Of a stretch of 64,000 nt of DNA, positions 11,641 through 23,248 are shown one piece after another. The stretch is from Epiperipatus broadwayi (taxonomy: Eukaryota > Onychophora > Udeonychophora > Euonychophora > Peripatidae): contig JAQFVV010012396.1 of the NCBI GenBank assembly GCA_028023455.1, positions 6,240,085-6,304,084 on the forward strand. Reading direction: 5' to 3'. Each line of letters starts with the position of its first letter. The stretch's first letter is position 1. The translations under genes were made by a program, and so were the position numbers. The notes beneath the pieces are model-generated. The model was not told the DNA's origin, searched no databases, and worked only from the letters and a program-made list of their open reading frames with translations.

Positions 11641-12397
11641 CTGTATCCAATCTGTGTATTGTAAATATCACACTTTTTTTTTTTTCGACTTTACAAGTTG
11701 GTGAGCTACCACAATCCTTTTCCCCTTTATTTCGACATACTTTCTGCAAATGCCCAACTTTACCACAGGTCCTACAATGCTCCTTATTATATTTACACTT
11801 ACGTGCCATGTAGCCTTTTTTTCCACAGCAATAACCCACTATCTCATATGTTTGCTCTTAATAGTTTGGGACTTATTTTCAGTTTTCCGAATATACTCAT
11901 TACCGTCATTTTTGTAGATGAAATTTCTAAATTCTTCCGATTAGTCAAGTACAATTTCGTGGGCTACTCCCATTTTGGTTGCTTCGTCGTATGTCAACTC
12001 TCTTGAGGCCAGTAACTGCTGCCTAAACCTATCATCTGACATGTCCCAAAGTAATTGCTCAAGCAGATTATCCTCCAAGGCATTGCCATAACTGCAACTC
12101 TTAGCAAGTTCGTTTTCTAAAGTGTAGTTTTGCAGCATGCTTCGAAGGCTGGGAGCTGAAAAAATTATTTAATTTCCCCATAACTACATTGTATGGCAAA
12201 TTCTCTGGCTCTTCATGATCACAGAGTCTATTTGCTATTTCAATTACTTGTTGCCCAGCATAGCACAATAACATGGCAACTTTAATGGGATTGCTTGTCA
12301 GATTATTAATCAAAAACAGTTTCTCGATTCTCTTAAGGTAAATCGACCAATCAAAAGGGTTGTTAACGTTTAACTCATTAATTGTTATCTGAGGCAC
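11624..12397 (-). pseudogene. gag remnant with zinc knuckles
   Basis: The minus-strand start at 12397 (MPQITINELN) opens a capsid-like segment with FDWSIYLKRIEKLF, a usual opening for gypsy Gag. The frame shifts near 12120-12138 into ENELAKSCSYG...LTYDEATKM, and again before two zinc knuckles at about 11740-11830. The second knuckle, CRTCGKVGHLQKVC, is a perfect CCHC. In the first, the His is replaced. Gag forms the particle and packages RNA. At least two frameshifts break it. Confidence 0.85.
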
Positions 12398-12471
12398 TGA
12401 TTGTCATCATTTTCTATTTTACTTTCTCTTTTTAAATTTATTTTCTATTTCACTATGAGATAATTATTAAA

Positions 12472-12588
12472 CATGCTTACCGAGACAAATTACTATTAAT
12501 ATGTTTACTAAAACAAATTACTATTAATACGCTTACTAAACAAATTTCTATTAATACGCTTACTAAAACAAATTACGCTTACTAAAAT
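12472..12588. repeat. About four copies of a 30-bp tandem repeat in the gypsy leader
   Basis: The unit TTACTAAAACAAATTACTAT plus TAATACGC repeats with small changes, the last copy shortened. It sits between the 5' LTR and gag, where the RNA leader would be. Confidence 0.85.
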
Positions 12589-12747
12589 ATTTTCCTGACT
12601 ACTAATTCGATATTCACCCAGAATTCTATTCTCAATTTCCTTGTCACTTTCTCTACATTATACAATTCAATTTGAATCCACTACTGTTTTTAATTTGAAC
12701 CAGATTTTTCTACTGGAACATATCCTTTCGATGACTGCGCAACTTTC

Positions 12748-13365
12748 TGCTATGTACAGCCACTCACTTGGCTTAACAATCACGTAAATAGACAAGCAGA
12801 AAACAAAATGATTTGACAAATAGTTTAATAGAATTATTAGTCGGATAATTAATATTACATATATAGTTTAAAAGACAGTTATTTTTAACTTACTATCGCT
12901 GGCTATGAAAGCATACGAAAAACATAATGTAGACTGGTGTGGCCTTTAAAGTTCCTAGGTCCACTTTTTAACCTTCAGTGGTGGAGTTCATTGGGTTTAT
13001 TCTGTTGCTAAGTTTAAACATTCTTGACTTTCATGTGCAATCAATAAGTTCACCGCTGCAAGTGCTGCATAGTTATTTTTTGTTCCCTCTTTATTCTTGT
13101 TAAGGAATGTTGCAGAAGCCAATTAATTATCGGCTATTGTCTACTTTTAGAAATCAGCACTTTTAATCTAGCTGCATTAATTAGTTTCTAATCTGGAGCG
13201 CTTACCTTTAATACAATTGATCAGTAGTGTACCAAAATTTAATTACAAAATTCGTTTCTTATTGTCTATTTCATTTAATAAAACTTATTTTAATAAAACT
13301 TATTAATTATTATATACGTATAACTTATTTTAATAAAACATTAATTATTATATACATATATAGCA
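12748..13365 (-). repeat. LTR (5' LTR relative to the coding strand)
   Basis: TG...CA ended copy of the LTR at 9291, with a few small insertions. It would carry the promoter for minus-strand transcription. The inner flank (12721-12747) was checked for a primer-binding site beginning TGG directly after the LTR; none is obvious, so the priming tRNA is unknown. Confidence 0.9.
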
Positions 13366-15620
13366 AAGCTATAGAAGAAAAATGAGTATTTTATGATTTA
13401 TTGTGACAAATCTTTATATTTTATTCTAAATTACACTACATTCAAATCAAAAGTGAGAAAAGTAACTGAGTTCATACTCCTTAGAGACAAAGTTGCAAAC
13501 AGAGATTTTAAAGTTTGATATTGACCAGATTCTAAGATACAATTGGGGCATCTTCTAATATATATTTTTTTTATATTGGAAGAATATCTAAAGCAAAAAG
13601 CAGATGCATATAAAGGGTATATAAGATGAAAATGTTTGCATTCTTAAAAAAAATAATATAAAATTAAAATATCTCTTTATGTCTCTATAAGTACTGATTC
13701 TTATTTTGAACTAAATTATTTTAATTTTTATCTATGAGACTCTACCATAATATATGACCTTTTACAAAGATAATTTTATATATTCAATAACCTCTTCTGA
13801 AATATTTATTTCCAAGCCATGTTATGAATATCAAAATCTACAGATAATACTAAACTGTATTATAATAGATGTAATTAGTACATATACAAATATGGATGTA
13901 ATAATATTTATGAAGTAATAATCTTCAAATACATATTTATATAAATCCTTTATAAGCCAGACTAGTCATTTTAATAAACTTTAAAAACACTCTTGTATTA
14001 ACATAGTTTACTAGTTAGATAATATATGAACACACTTTTGTCTGCCTCCAAATTTTTATATGAGCAGCAGATTAATCGCTGATATTTTGTAGTAGTGAAA
14101 CAATACAATAATGCCAATCCTAGCAAAACCTCAATGTAACCAGTCAACAATCACAGATCACTGTTAAAAAAAAAAAACAATATAGAAACTTTTTTTTTAT
14201 GAACTAATTTTTTAATACTTTATTTATTATTTTTTTGAAACTGTAAATATGAAAATTTTAGGTATGAGGGAAATAATGCCCTTATATATAATATTTAATA
14301 TACATTTACAAGCTGCACATATATAACCATAAAAAAAAAAGATTACATTACAATCAATACTTCAATTTTTAAACATATAAAATAGTTTTAAGTTTAGAAA
14401 CATGTAAAAATATTAAGAATATTAAAAATCAGATAAAAATATAAATTTTCTATTCATAAACAAATCAATCTTTTTAATTATCATCTGATTTCAAAACACA
14501 TTGTTCAATTAAACATTTAGTTTCTTTTATGCTTTCAAATATTTTAATAAATTTCAATACATTTTGCATACCCTCCCCCCCCAAACAGATGTTTTTTTTT
14601 TATTCATATAATATCTTACTATATATAAAAAAAATATTTACTACAAAATCATTTCCTTTACTCATTTTATTATTACTATAATGTTTTTTTTATAAATGAG
14701 CTAAAATTGATTATTTATAAAACTAGCCAAATCCTGAGATTTACATTAAAGGATAATTTATCTATTTTATTTTAATAAATAAAAGGAAACATCAAAATAA
14801 CAGGTTGACCTTTGATCTTTAGTTCTTAAGCCTATGCCTCTGTCATTGTGCCAAAGAGCTCAGAACATGATTATTTAATTATTCTCTCATTAAAATATCT
14901 AATATTCTAACACTATAATCTTTATGTTTAGATTCTAGAAAATGCTTATGTATGGCATTTTTTTTACTGTTTTAATATGATTTTTAAGTTCTTTCAAAAA
15001 CTGGTTTTTAATTTCTAATTTCTTTTCTCCTCCATTACAAACATATAAACAGATTACTATTGTAGGCATAAAATTTTTACATGTTTTCACTGGTTTTTAA
15101 TATAAAAATTAATATGTTTTTACTTTGACTTTTTAATATAATTTTAATTTCTTTTACATTTTGATATATTTAAAAATTATTTTATATAAAAAATAAAAAT
15201 TAAACAATATTTCAATTTTTTCAAAGTTAAATAATATTTCAATTTTTTATTTTTTTTTTATTTTTAAATATTGTAACCAGTTGGGTCACATAGCACACAA
15301 TAATATAGTGTGTGTGTGTATATATATAAAGTAAAGGAAACGTAGAAATAAATGCAGACATAAATTTTTGTAGATATTTTTCTAAATTTCCTAAAATAAA
15401 ATAATAATAAGTAAAGGGTTAAATAATAACTCTGATTTAAAATAAAAATTGTTTTATAAATTAAACTTTTAAAAGATCTGAATGCATATAAATATTGTAT
15501 TAGTATTATTCTGATTTTGAAATTTAAAAACAAGTATGGTATTTTTGAAAATTTTTAATTAATTTGTAAATTTCTATTATCTAAATGAAAACATATATAT
15601 CACACCTTGATAAAATTTGA
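13366..15620. other. AT-rich intergenic DNA
   Basis: No gene or transposon signature recognised. Contains homopolymer A and T runs and a GT/AT microsatellite at about 15308-15327. Confidence 0.5.
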
Positions 15621-15629
15621 AGCCTGTTT

Positions 15630-16240
15630 TCAAAAGGGATTAGAGAGAGAAAAATAAAATTCTGTTTTCAATAAAGATGTTATCATCTCAGATGATTCTG
15701 TAAGAGGGCTGATAAAAATATCAGCTACAATCTGGATAGTGATTTTTGAAGAGAGCAGTCTGGATTGTAGTTTTTGTAAGAGCTGAACAGAACAGTTTGG
15801 CTACTAAAATTTTTGAGTAAGTGGCAGCAATTAGCTGACCAAAACTGATAGCTGCAGTTTGTTGTTGGCTGTAGCAGAGAGTTGGCAGAATGGCTACTAT
15901 GAACTGATGTAGCTAAAGGCAAGACAGTAGATCCAGGCACTGCTACTATTTTCCTTCACAGGACTTTTGATTTAGTTGAAGCTGGGTCACTTCTGAATCA
16001 ATAGCCTGAAAAAAAATAAGGGCAAAATAGCGTGCTGACCTAAAATTTACCAAATCCTAGTCTAAGAGGAACCAACTGCAGAACAACCCTTACCTGGACT
16101 ATACTAATGATAAACCACCAAACTCATCAAGAAAAATCTTCCAGCTTGCCCAGGGAACGCCAGCTGCTGAAGAATTAATTACATATATGCTGCATCAAAT
16201 ATATGCAGAAAAGCACAGATAAACGTATATATAGCTGATG
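15630..16240. other. GC-richer, probably repeat-derived stretch
   Basis: Base composition rises sharply over this stretch (many CTGC/GCAG words), unlike the flanks. There is no ORF with recognisable motifs, no LTR-like ends were confirmed, and no second copy is seen in the window. It may be an LTR or the 5' part of a repeat next to the LINE that follows. Confidence 0.3.
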
Positions 16241-16399
16241 AGTTATTGTAAAATAAGTCATATAAAAATAAACATATATAGAACAATATTATTTTTAAGT
16301 TGGTTAAAAATCTATATATTTTAAAAGAATATAAAAGTAATTTTGCTTGAATTATAATTAAGAGTCAAGAACATCTGCCTGGTATATATCTTCGGGTAA

Positions 16400-17928
16400 G
16401 ACCATTCCAGGACCATTTGCAGCGAAGCCTCAGAACTTCTTGGGTTTCCCTATATTTGAATCCATGTCTGCCATGAGGAGATCTATCCAAGGAAAGCTAC
16501 TTTAATCCACACAGAGAATCACATCCTCTCTATCCAAAGTTTACATGTCCATGTTTCCCAAGTCCTCCCTCATCAACATACTAATATTCCCTAGAATATC
16601 CTATTTCACCCCAGTAGTCAATTTTACCAAAGTCTTTATCAGGAAAATACACAAAATGTGCACTGATCTGATTAGAGGGGGAAAAAGTGCAACCATAAGC
16701 TTGAGAAATCTACAGAAACACACAAAACTCAATGGATTATCCCTACATTCCATAGATACTTTTATATTTCAACGTTCCTACAATTCTTTCTGCAGAATGT
16801 GTCTGCAGTATCCTAACTACTCACATTCCAGAGAGGTCACTCCCACAGATAAGCCGCCCTCTATTGGTACTGACTGGCTGGCAGCCCTCGCATGTCTTAT
16901 CTCCAAACATACTATGTTTCCTATAAAATCATCCTCAATGAAAATCCAAGTTCTGGGACGCATACTACATCCTTAATCCTGATATTTCTGCAGGATCAAC
17001 TATCCTCAGGCTTAACAACCATCTACTAATCAAGAAATTTAAGCGATGGTTCCTTGAACCCAAATATTTTGATTTCCTGATGAAGATAAATATTAATGCC
17101 TTGCCTACTAAACACTTTCTGGTGCACTGCCGAGGATTCTCATAGAATCCACTTGCTCACTATGCCTCAGAGAGGATGAAACTTGTCTTCACCTCCTCTG
17201 CCACTGTGTTTCCCTTCACCCCTACAGAGTCCTTATAGCCACCATGTTAAATAACAATACGCCTGCCCTGTCGACTCTCATTGACAATATACTATGTGGA
17301 TCCATCCCGGAGATACAAATAACATTTGTACTGTTCTCACTATGGTACACACGGTGCTGGCTCACCTTTAATCATGCATTAGAACGTCCGCTCGAGCTCT
17401 ATATTAACAAAATGGAAAAAATTCGGAAAAGGGACCAGAATTTGGCCCCCTCTTACATCTGTGACTCTACATGGAGGTTATTGATCTGGCCCCTAAAGCT
17501 GGTCCCTTTCACTCCTCAATAGAAATCTCCTTCCTTGGAGAGTAATTTGAGGCTGAATGGCCTGCATCCCTTTGTGATAACTTATCTTGCTCTGCATGAT
17601 TATTGCCCAGATCCCGAGTTGTTATGGAAGTAACCTCCAATATGAAGGATCGACTTGGTCATGTGGAGCATGGACAAAGGATTAGACCTATCGCTGAACT
17701 ATGTGAGACATGCAAGCGTGGTTATCTATATCAACAAGATACTATTCCGGACTCGTTCCTTGCTGATAAGCTTCATATTAGTCCTTTTAGCTAGTGTCAA
17801 ACAAGATATCAATATTGAGCTTTCATCCCCCTGATTATCATGTAATATATTCTATGTTTAACTATTATCATATATTGTAACCAAATTTCTGAATAAAATT
17901 CTATATTTTATAAAAAAAAAAAAAAAAA
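16400..17928 (+). mobile_element. 5'-truncated L1-like LINE with poly(A) tail
   Basis: The plus strand has the RT thumb region (NFLGFPIFES near 16430), then a C-terminal region of ORF2 and a cysteine-histidine knuckle CSLCLREDETCLHLLCHC at about 17154-17207. That knuckle is characteristic of L1/Tx1-clade ORF2 proteins. AATAAA lies at 17892-17897 and an A run at 17912-17928, giving a normal LINE 3' end. The endonuclease and most RT blocks are missing, as expected from 5' truncation at insertion. In-frame stops and frame changes (near 16500, 16976, 17140) make it inactive. Confidence 0.8.
16410..17522 (+). pseudogene. LINE ORF2 C-terminal remnant
   Basis: Consecutive blocks in different frames (16545-16976, about 16970-17140, 17148-17522) join into one L1-type ORF2 tail: thumb, linker, and a Cys-His knuckle (cysteines at 17154, 17163 and on). 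The reverse transcriptase active site itself is not present. The second short ORF at 17603-17794 probably lies in the 3' UTR of the element, not in a gene. Confidence 0.7.
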
Positions 17929-18590
17929 GAATAATTCATTGACCATCTGGTTTTAAAGGAAAGAGACATTTTGAACAATAATCCTCTCGGGACATTATTT
18001 TAAAAAAATTTATATTAAAAAAAAAAAGTAAAGAATCGATGATTCAATAATTTAATTTAAAAACATTGATAATTAATCAACAAATACCTGTCAAAAATTG
18101 ACTGTACCCTTTTTTTAAGAAAAAAAAAAGAGAACTGATAAATAATTTTAAATTATATCTATATTTTGTTTATAAACAGGTATATGTAAGAAATTTATGT
18201 ATATTTTCCAAAGAAATTAATTATGAAAATATATTTGTAGCAAATCAAATATGTTCAGAAAATTCAAGCACATGCAAGTATGTGCGCACTGTATATATGT
18301 CAATTGTATGGCAAATACCAATGTGTGTCAGAGAGACACTTAGATGTAAAATTTTAATTATTTGTTTTTCATTAAATGTCAATTTAAACATGTTTATTTT
18401 GTATCAAGCCACATGCCTGTGTGCTGAATGGGTTTTAAGTAAACCTAATGTATTAATCATGTAAATCAATGTAAAATGTTAGTGTGTATATAATTTTGTA
18501 TACTTTTCAAAATCAGAACCCTTATCCTATAAGACCTTAATTTCGTTTTTTTTTTGTTAATAATAAACTTGTATTTAATTGTTTAAAATT
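17929..18590. other. AT-rich intergenic DNA
   Basis: Nothing recognisable. The open frame at 18282-18464 has no motif and is probably chance. Confidence 0.4.
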
Positions 18591-18599
18591 GTATTAAAT

Positions 18600-19330
18600 C
18601 ATCATTTCTTGGTCACATACAGTAATAGAGCTTATGTTCTCTGAGCTAGATTCGAGCATGGAATGAATATATAAATGGGGATGTGTATTTAGTGCTTTTG
18701 GGGCATCCAGCGATGATCAATTATCATCATCCTGGTTGGTGCATAAGATTATATTCTTTAAAGCCCATGCACTATATTTTATTTTAGTTTAGTCTCATAA
18801 AAATTTAAATTATAGTTGGCCGTTACAAGTGGCCTGAGCATTGATGATGATCAGCATGTTTTAAGTATCTCAGCATTATTGTTTAAATTTTCTGATTGTG
18901 TATTCTTATGAATTGGCTATAAGTTGATGTATCCGAGTTATATTTAAATAATTGCCCAAGCTGGCAAAGGCTCAATAGTTAGCCTGGTCTACAGAAGACC
19001 TATTTCCAATCCACTCATAAGATGGACTGTTGATTTTATTATATTTTATTGTGGATCATTCATGTGATGAATGGTTTCTTTTGAGTATTACTTACTTTTT
19101 GTTAATGTTGGTTGATATATAATTATGCTTTTACTTGCTGGTTGATCTCACAATGATCTCTTGGAGATTTTCTGGATCTCATGCTCCTTTCAATATAGCT
19201 TACATAAATATACTTTTGTAAATTTTTAATATATCAAATTTTGTTTACTTGGGGTTGATGATGATTTGCCATCACCCAGTTGAAACCATTTTTATTATCC
19301 CCCCATCCCGTTACAATAAATAAAACATAT
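18600..19330. other. LTR-like or repeat-like block without ORF
   Basis: Composition is more mixed than the flanks, with repeated TGATGATGATCA-type words, a TATA-like ATATATAAAT near 18665, and an end resembling CCCGTTACA followed by AATAAA at about 19315. These features suggest a solo LTR, but no matching ends with a target duplication were found. Confidence 0.25.
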
Positions 19331-19849
19331 ACGTGTATTATGTATATATTGTGATATTAATATCCTTGGAACAGAAATAAAACTAGATTTGTATGTGTGC
19401 ATGCTCATATGAATATATTTAATAAGCCCATAAATAATAAGTATTAAATATGTGGTGCTGAAAGTATAATATCATTTACTCTGATGCATGAACCATAAAG
19501 TAATCATTATTTGCAAGACTCTATTAGGGTCTGACTTATGAATTATTATTAGGATTTACTCATTGAAGTTAGTATCTCTATAAAATTAACCACATGTATA
19601 TAAAACTAGTATAGAAAGAGCAAAAAGCTATATCCATGATAAGGTACAATTAATTTGACCTAAATAATTAAAAAATGAGTAGCTGATTGTTTTAACTATA
19701 AAATAGACATATAAACATTAATATTAATAGTTTAAATATTTATTAGACTCAAAAATATTACTAATGATTGCAGTAGATAATTAAAAATTCTGAAAAATCA
19801 ATGATTAGAAATATATACTTTTGGCTGCCATTTCTGATGTTTTTTTAAT

Positions 19850-20577
19850 TTATCATTTTCTCTATTTCTCTATAATTATATTAACCATGATATTTCTCAA
19901 CTCTACATTGAATTTCCAACCTTTTTTCATCCTCTCTTAATTTCTTTTTAAACTCATTGTACCTTGGCTTATATTTCTGCTCTGCAATTTTTGAATTTTA
20001 GTATTTGTTTTTCATGTACCAATTTCAATGTTTTTTGTATAATCTAATCTCTTTTGATATTGTCTTCCTACAGTACAATTTCAATAACAACTAATTGTCT
20101 ATATTTTATATTTCTTTTATAAGCAATGGCTAATATTCTTCTAATATTTCTAACTCTGCTATCTCTATCAAATCTCATTTTTTGAAAAATAAATTTTATG
20201 TGATTTCTTAAGCTTCATCACGATAATCGCAAACCTATGATTGTCCCTGAAAATGAAGCTATTTATTAATATCATGCCCTTTGTCTTTCATCACTCATTC
20301 TTCATTACCATACTTTTTATAGTCCTGCTATAATTTGAGTATTGCATTTCATAAATTCTAAAGCAAATAGAATTCACTTTGTTAATTTCTTTATCCAAAT
20401 CGGTATTTGTCCATAACTTGCTCTCATCCTCTATTATCACTTCCAATCACAGCATTTCAATATCGTCCAATGAAAATAGTACCTCATATGGTCCATCAAC
20501 AAGAATTAATTTCAGATCTCTGTAAAACATGGATGTTATCATTTTTGCAGTGATGAACTTATTAATAAATCTCTTTT
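19850..20577 (-). pseudogene. Decayed coding stretch, probably from a retroelement
   Basis: The minus strand reads through most of this region in one frame interrupted by a few stops and slips. Recognisable protein-like stretches are MITSMFYRDLKLILVDGPYE (from 20550 downwards), EINKVNSICFRIYEMQYSNY and LINSFIFRDNHRFAI. The pattern of CAA/TGG-type codons turned into stops suggests a dead ORF. The family was not recognised; a LINE is the best guess. Its first 187 bp (20391-20577) are duplicated at 23062-23248. Confidence 0.4.
20391..20577. repeat. 187-bp direct repeat, left copy
   Basis: Matches 23062-23248 with only two differences seen (aaaatagt/aaaagagt and caac/catc). Starts TTATCCAAATCGG and ends AATCTCTTTT. 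Confidence 0.95.
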
Positions 20578-21179
20578 TGAAACAGTAAGATTCGTATTCG
20601 AATCTTAAGTTTCACCTTTTCTGTCGTCTCTCACTGACCGGTCTATCCCACCCAAATTTAAACTTTTGGTATCGAGTTGTGTGTGTAACAATATTAAAAA
20701 TGTATAAATATATGTAGAATTCAACATAAACACGCACACATTTCGATCTCAAATTAAAGGCAATAAATACGGATAAAGTAATATAATTTAGATTTCTTTA
20801 GCTAAATAAATTTTGTGTAATATTAATCATTTATTTTGAATTTATAAAGTTCGTATTTATTGCTTAGTTTAAATTTCGTTAAATAATAATTCTAACAAAA
20901 TCTGATGCAATAATTAATTAAAGTTAAAATAATTTTATTCCCTTTTGTCTTTGAAAATTTAAAAGCATCGGTCAGTGATAGATAATAAATTAATTATAAA
21001 AAAATTCCAAAAAAATGTAATTAACGAATGTAAAAAAAAAAAAAAAACAAACAATAGCACAGCAGATTTTTTTCTAATTAAAACCAGCAAAAGCATTGAT
21101 TATCCTGAGGGCAAGATAAAGAAAACCTAAAAATATCTCAACAAAAAAATTAAAAGATCAAGATAAAAAAAGGAGGCCA

Positions 21180-21350
21180 TCTTAGACTTGCTGGAGACTT
21201 TGACTTGAATTTTAGCTTTGCTCTCGAGTGGAGAGTCTCAAATATCTTAAAATAAATTGATATTGCCAAGGTATGACCGAGTAAGCACCGAGATTATTCT
21301 CCATCGGGAGATGGCCCACCGTATGCCGAACTTCACCTTACCCATCGTAA
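21180..21350 (+). other. Compact hairpin-rich segment, structured-RNA-like
   Basis: Two short perfect hairpins, CTCTC/GAGAG near 21220-21235 and TCTCC/GGAGA near 21298-21312, lie within a GC-rich 170-bp segment. A GTATGA donor-like site lies between them. No known snRNA, snoRNA, 5S, RNase P or tRNA matched from memory. The strand is arbitrary. Confidence 0.2.
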
Positions 21351-21777
21351 AAACACCATAATGATCTGCTGCCTGAAATAAACAAGAAAGCCGCTGCTGT
21401 TAAAATCAATAAAATACCAAAGACAAGAAAGAAAACTGCTAATCACGAACAATCTACTATTAAACAAATGGACGAAAACATCTTATAAAACAGGTACCTG
21501 TGTGTGTATTCCAAATTATAGAGTACTCTAGTAAAATAAGCTATAGCTCATCTCCTACTATTTGTCTAACTTCTAAATGTTAAAATTGTAATTGTGTGAA
21601 ACTAAAATTTGAGAATTAATGTAATCTGTAAATTTCTCGCATAGTCTAGCTTACCTCCCTCTATCCTTCTTAGGTGTGTATTTCTCAAATCTACACTTTA
21701 TTTATAATTATCATTGAAATATTACCTTCTCATAATTGTCTTAGTTTTAAAGCTAAATCCATAATCGCTTGAACAAT

Positions 21778-21849
21778 GAATGCGTGTCGAATTGTCATTA
21801 ATATTTGCTTTATAAATAACTTAAATTTCATATAAATCGACACGCATTC
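21778..21849. repeat. Hairpin with perfect 13-bp stem
   Basis: GAATGCGTGTCGA (21778-21790) pairs with TCGACACGCATTC (21837-21849) across a 46-nt loop. The CG-rich stem is unusual here and lies inside the unexplained insertion. Confidence 0.85.
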
Positions 21850-22272
21850 AAAGAATCAGTTATTGTAATGCAGGGTCTACTACTCCGTAATAGCTGGCAT
21901 ACTCGCTGTAATAATTCCCTTTTTAGATATTTTTTTTATTATTAAATTTTAATGAATAATTACGGAAATTTCATTTCTTTGAGAGTCACCAATTTTCTTT
22001 CAGTCAACGTTGATAATGGGGGGCCGAGTTTGAAATCTAGTTAAATATTACCATAATCTTTTAGATCTTATACATGTGTTACGTTTTGAAGCCACGATGG
22101 CTCATTCCACGCCGTGAATACTCCGGATTCTATAGGGTTGAATTAAACCCAGTCGTCCTACACAAGTGGACATGCTAATGTTCCCGTAGGGCTTGACGAC
22201 CGTCACGCAGCCAGCTGGCAAATTGCGACACGGACCGCTTGTCCCTGGTTATGCTCATGTGACACCTTACCT

Positions 22273-22302
22273 CTTCGGGTCGAGGCAGAGACCAACCCGA
22301 AG
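22273..22302. repeat. Hairpin CTTCGGGT/ACCCGAAG
   Basis: An 8-bp perfect stem with a 14-nt loop inside the GC-rich patch of the insertion. A TATA-like TTATAAA follows at about 22305. Confidence 0.7.
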
Positions 22303-23061
22303 CCCTTATAAACTTATTCACGGCATTGCAGTTTCAGTGCTGCCATTTTATATCGCCCTTCTAAAGCGTACCACGTGTTCCTTTATTTAGTTTATCATTC
22401 TCTATATCACTCCGCCTCGGCATTATCTTCATCATCCACTCTCAAATAAATGTTCGCCCTTAGTCGTAAAATAAATATTTTTATTAAATAAATGTATGTC
22501 CGCCGCCACGGATGACTCTTGCAGTGCAAAGTATAAATCCCCTACAGTACGCATTAGAAATACTCACTCGAGAACCTTAGGTAGCTAGATTACGCCTTCA
22601 TATAAATGAATGCTCTTTATAAATAAATGTATTTTATATATAATAAAATTGCCAATTAGCTATTGAAACTCTGAATATAAAATATGATTAATAACATTAA
22701 TAATGTTTTTTTTTAATAAATACGTAAATAAATAATTTTAACTGTACGTCTGTAGTTAAGTTTTCATTTATTCGATGCCCATTATATATATTTCCTCGAT
22801 TATATATGTGAATTAATATTCGTTTGATTGTTGGCCAGCTCGGAAACAAAACCATGAATCTCGTGCATCTCCCTGACCACCGTGCCTAAAGAAGTGTTTA
22901 CTTATGTCGCATCAGAGGCATTGTTCCGTAGATTGTATTGTGGAACCGATAAACTATGTTCGAACTCGGTACCATGGGTGGCGTCGCTACTCGATGGTGC
23001 TGCTGTTCTGTGTGGTGGTCGAATTCTGCACTATGTTAACGAGATACACGTGTTTTGACTG

Positions 23062-23248
23062 TTATCCAAATCGGTATTTGTCCATAACTTGCTCTCATCC
23101 TCTATTATCACTTCCAATCACAGCATTTCAATATCGTCCAATGAAAAGAGTACCTCATATGGTCCATCATCAAGAATTAATTTCAGATCTCTGTAAAACA
23201 TGGATGTTATCATTTTTGCAGTGATGAACTTATTAATAAATCTCTTTT
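23062..23248. repeat. 187-bp direct repeat, right copy
   Basis: Second copy of 20391-20577. What follows (23249 on) differs from what precedes the left copy, so the pair is not part of a longer duplication visible here. Confidence 0.95.

Larger units (their letters stand above)
9291..13365 (-). mobile_element. Ty3/gypsy LTR retrotransposon, defective
   Basis: Two near-identical LTRs (9291-9895 and 12748-13365) flank gag and pol remnants on the minus strand. The flanking pentamers aagtt (9286-9290) and aagct (13366-13370) fit a 5-bp target duplication with one change. Domain order from the right is gag zinc knuckles, protease, RT (YVDD at 10806-10817), RNase H and integrase C-terminus, which is gypsy order. 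The wording of the RT and RNase H suggests the CsRn1-like branch; that is an inference. The integrase zinc finger and catalytic core are absent, and frameshifts and stops break every ORF, so it cannot move on its own. The LTR similarity implies a fairly recent insertion relative to the other elements here. Confidence 0.9.
20578..23061. mobile_element. 2.5-kb GC-richer insertion flanked by 187-bp direct repeats, unknown type
   Basis: The block between the direct repeats differs from its surroundings: it has many CG dinucleotides and GC-rich patches (21175-21350, 22080-22420, 22500-22560, 22830-23060). It has no ORF over about 100 codons and no transposase, RT or LTR motifs were recognised. The right-hand repeat, 23062-23248, continues the decayed coding stretch that the left copy ends, so the block interrupts older sequence. 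The short AACAGT near both inner ends is inverted but too short to be convincing TIRs. It might be an unknown non-autonomous element, a recombination product, or a duplicated noncoding gene fragment. Confidence 0.5.

Noticed and set aside
17603-17794. Separate small gene after the LINE ORF
   Set aside because: It lies between the ORF2 tail and the LINE poly(A), so it is most likely 3' UTR of the element.
22904-23224. 106-codon ORF on +
   Set aside because: It runs from the unknown insertion into the duplicated repeat, so it spans an insertion boundary and is not a conserved gene.
23062-23248. 187-bp direct repeats as LTRs
   Set aside because: No TG...CA ends, no retroelement coding between them, and the sequence continues older coding debris on the left side.
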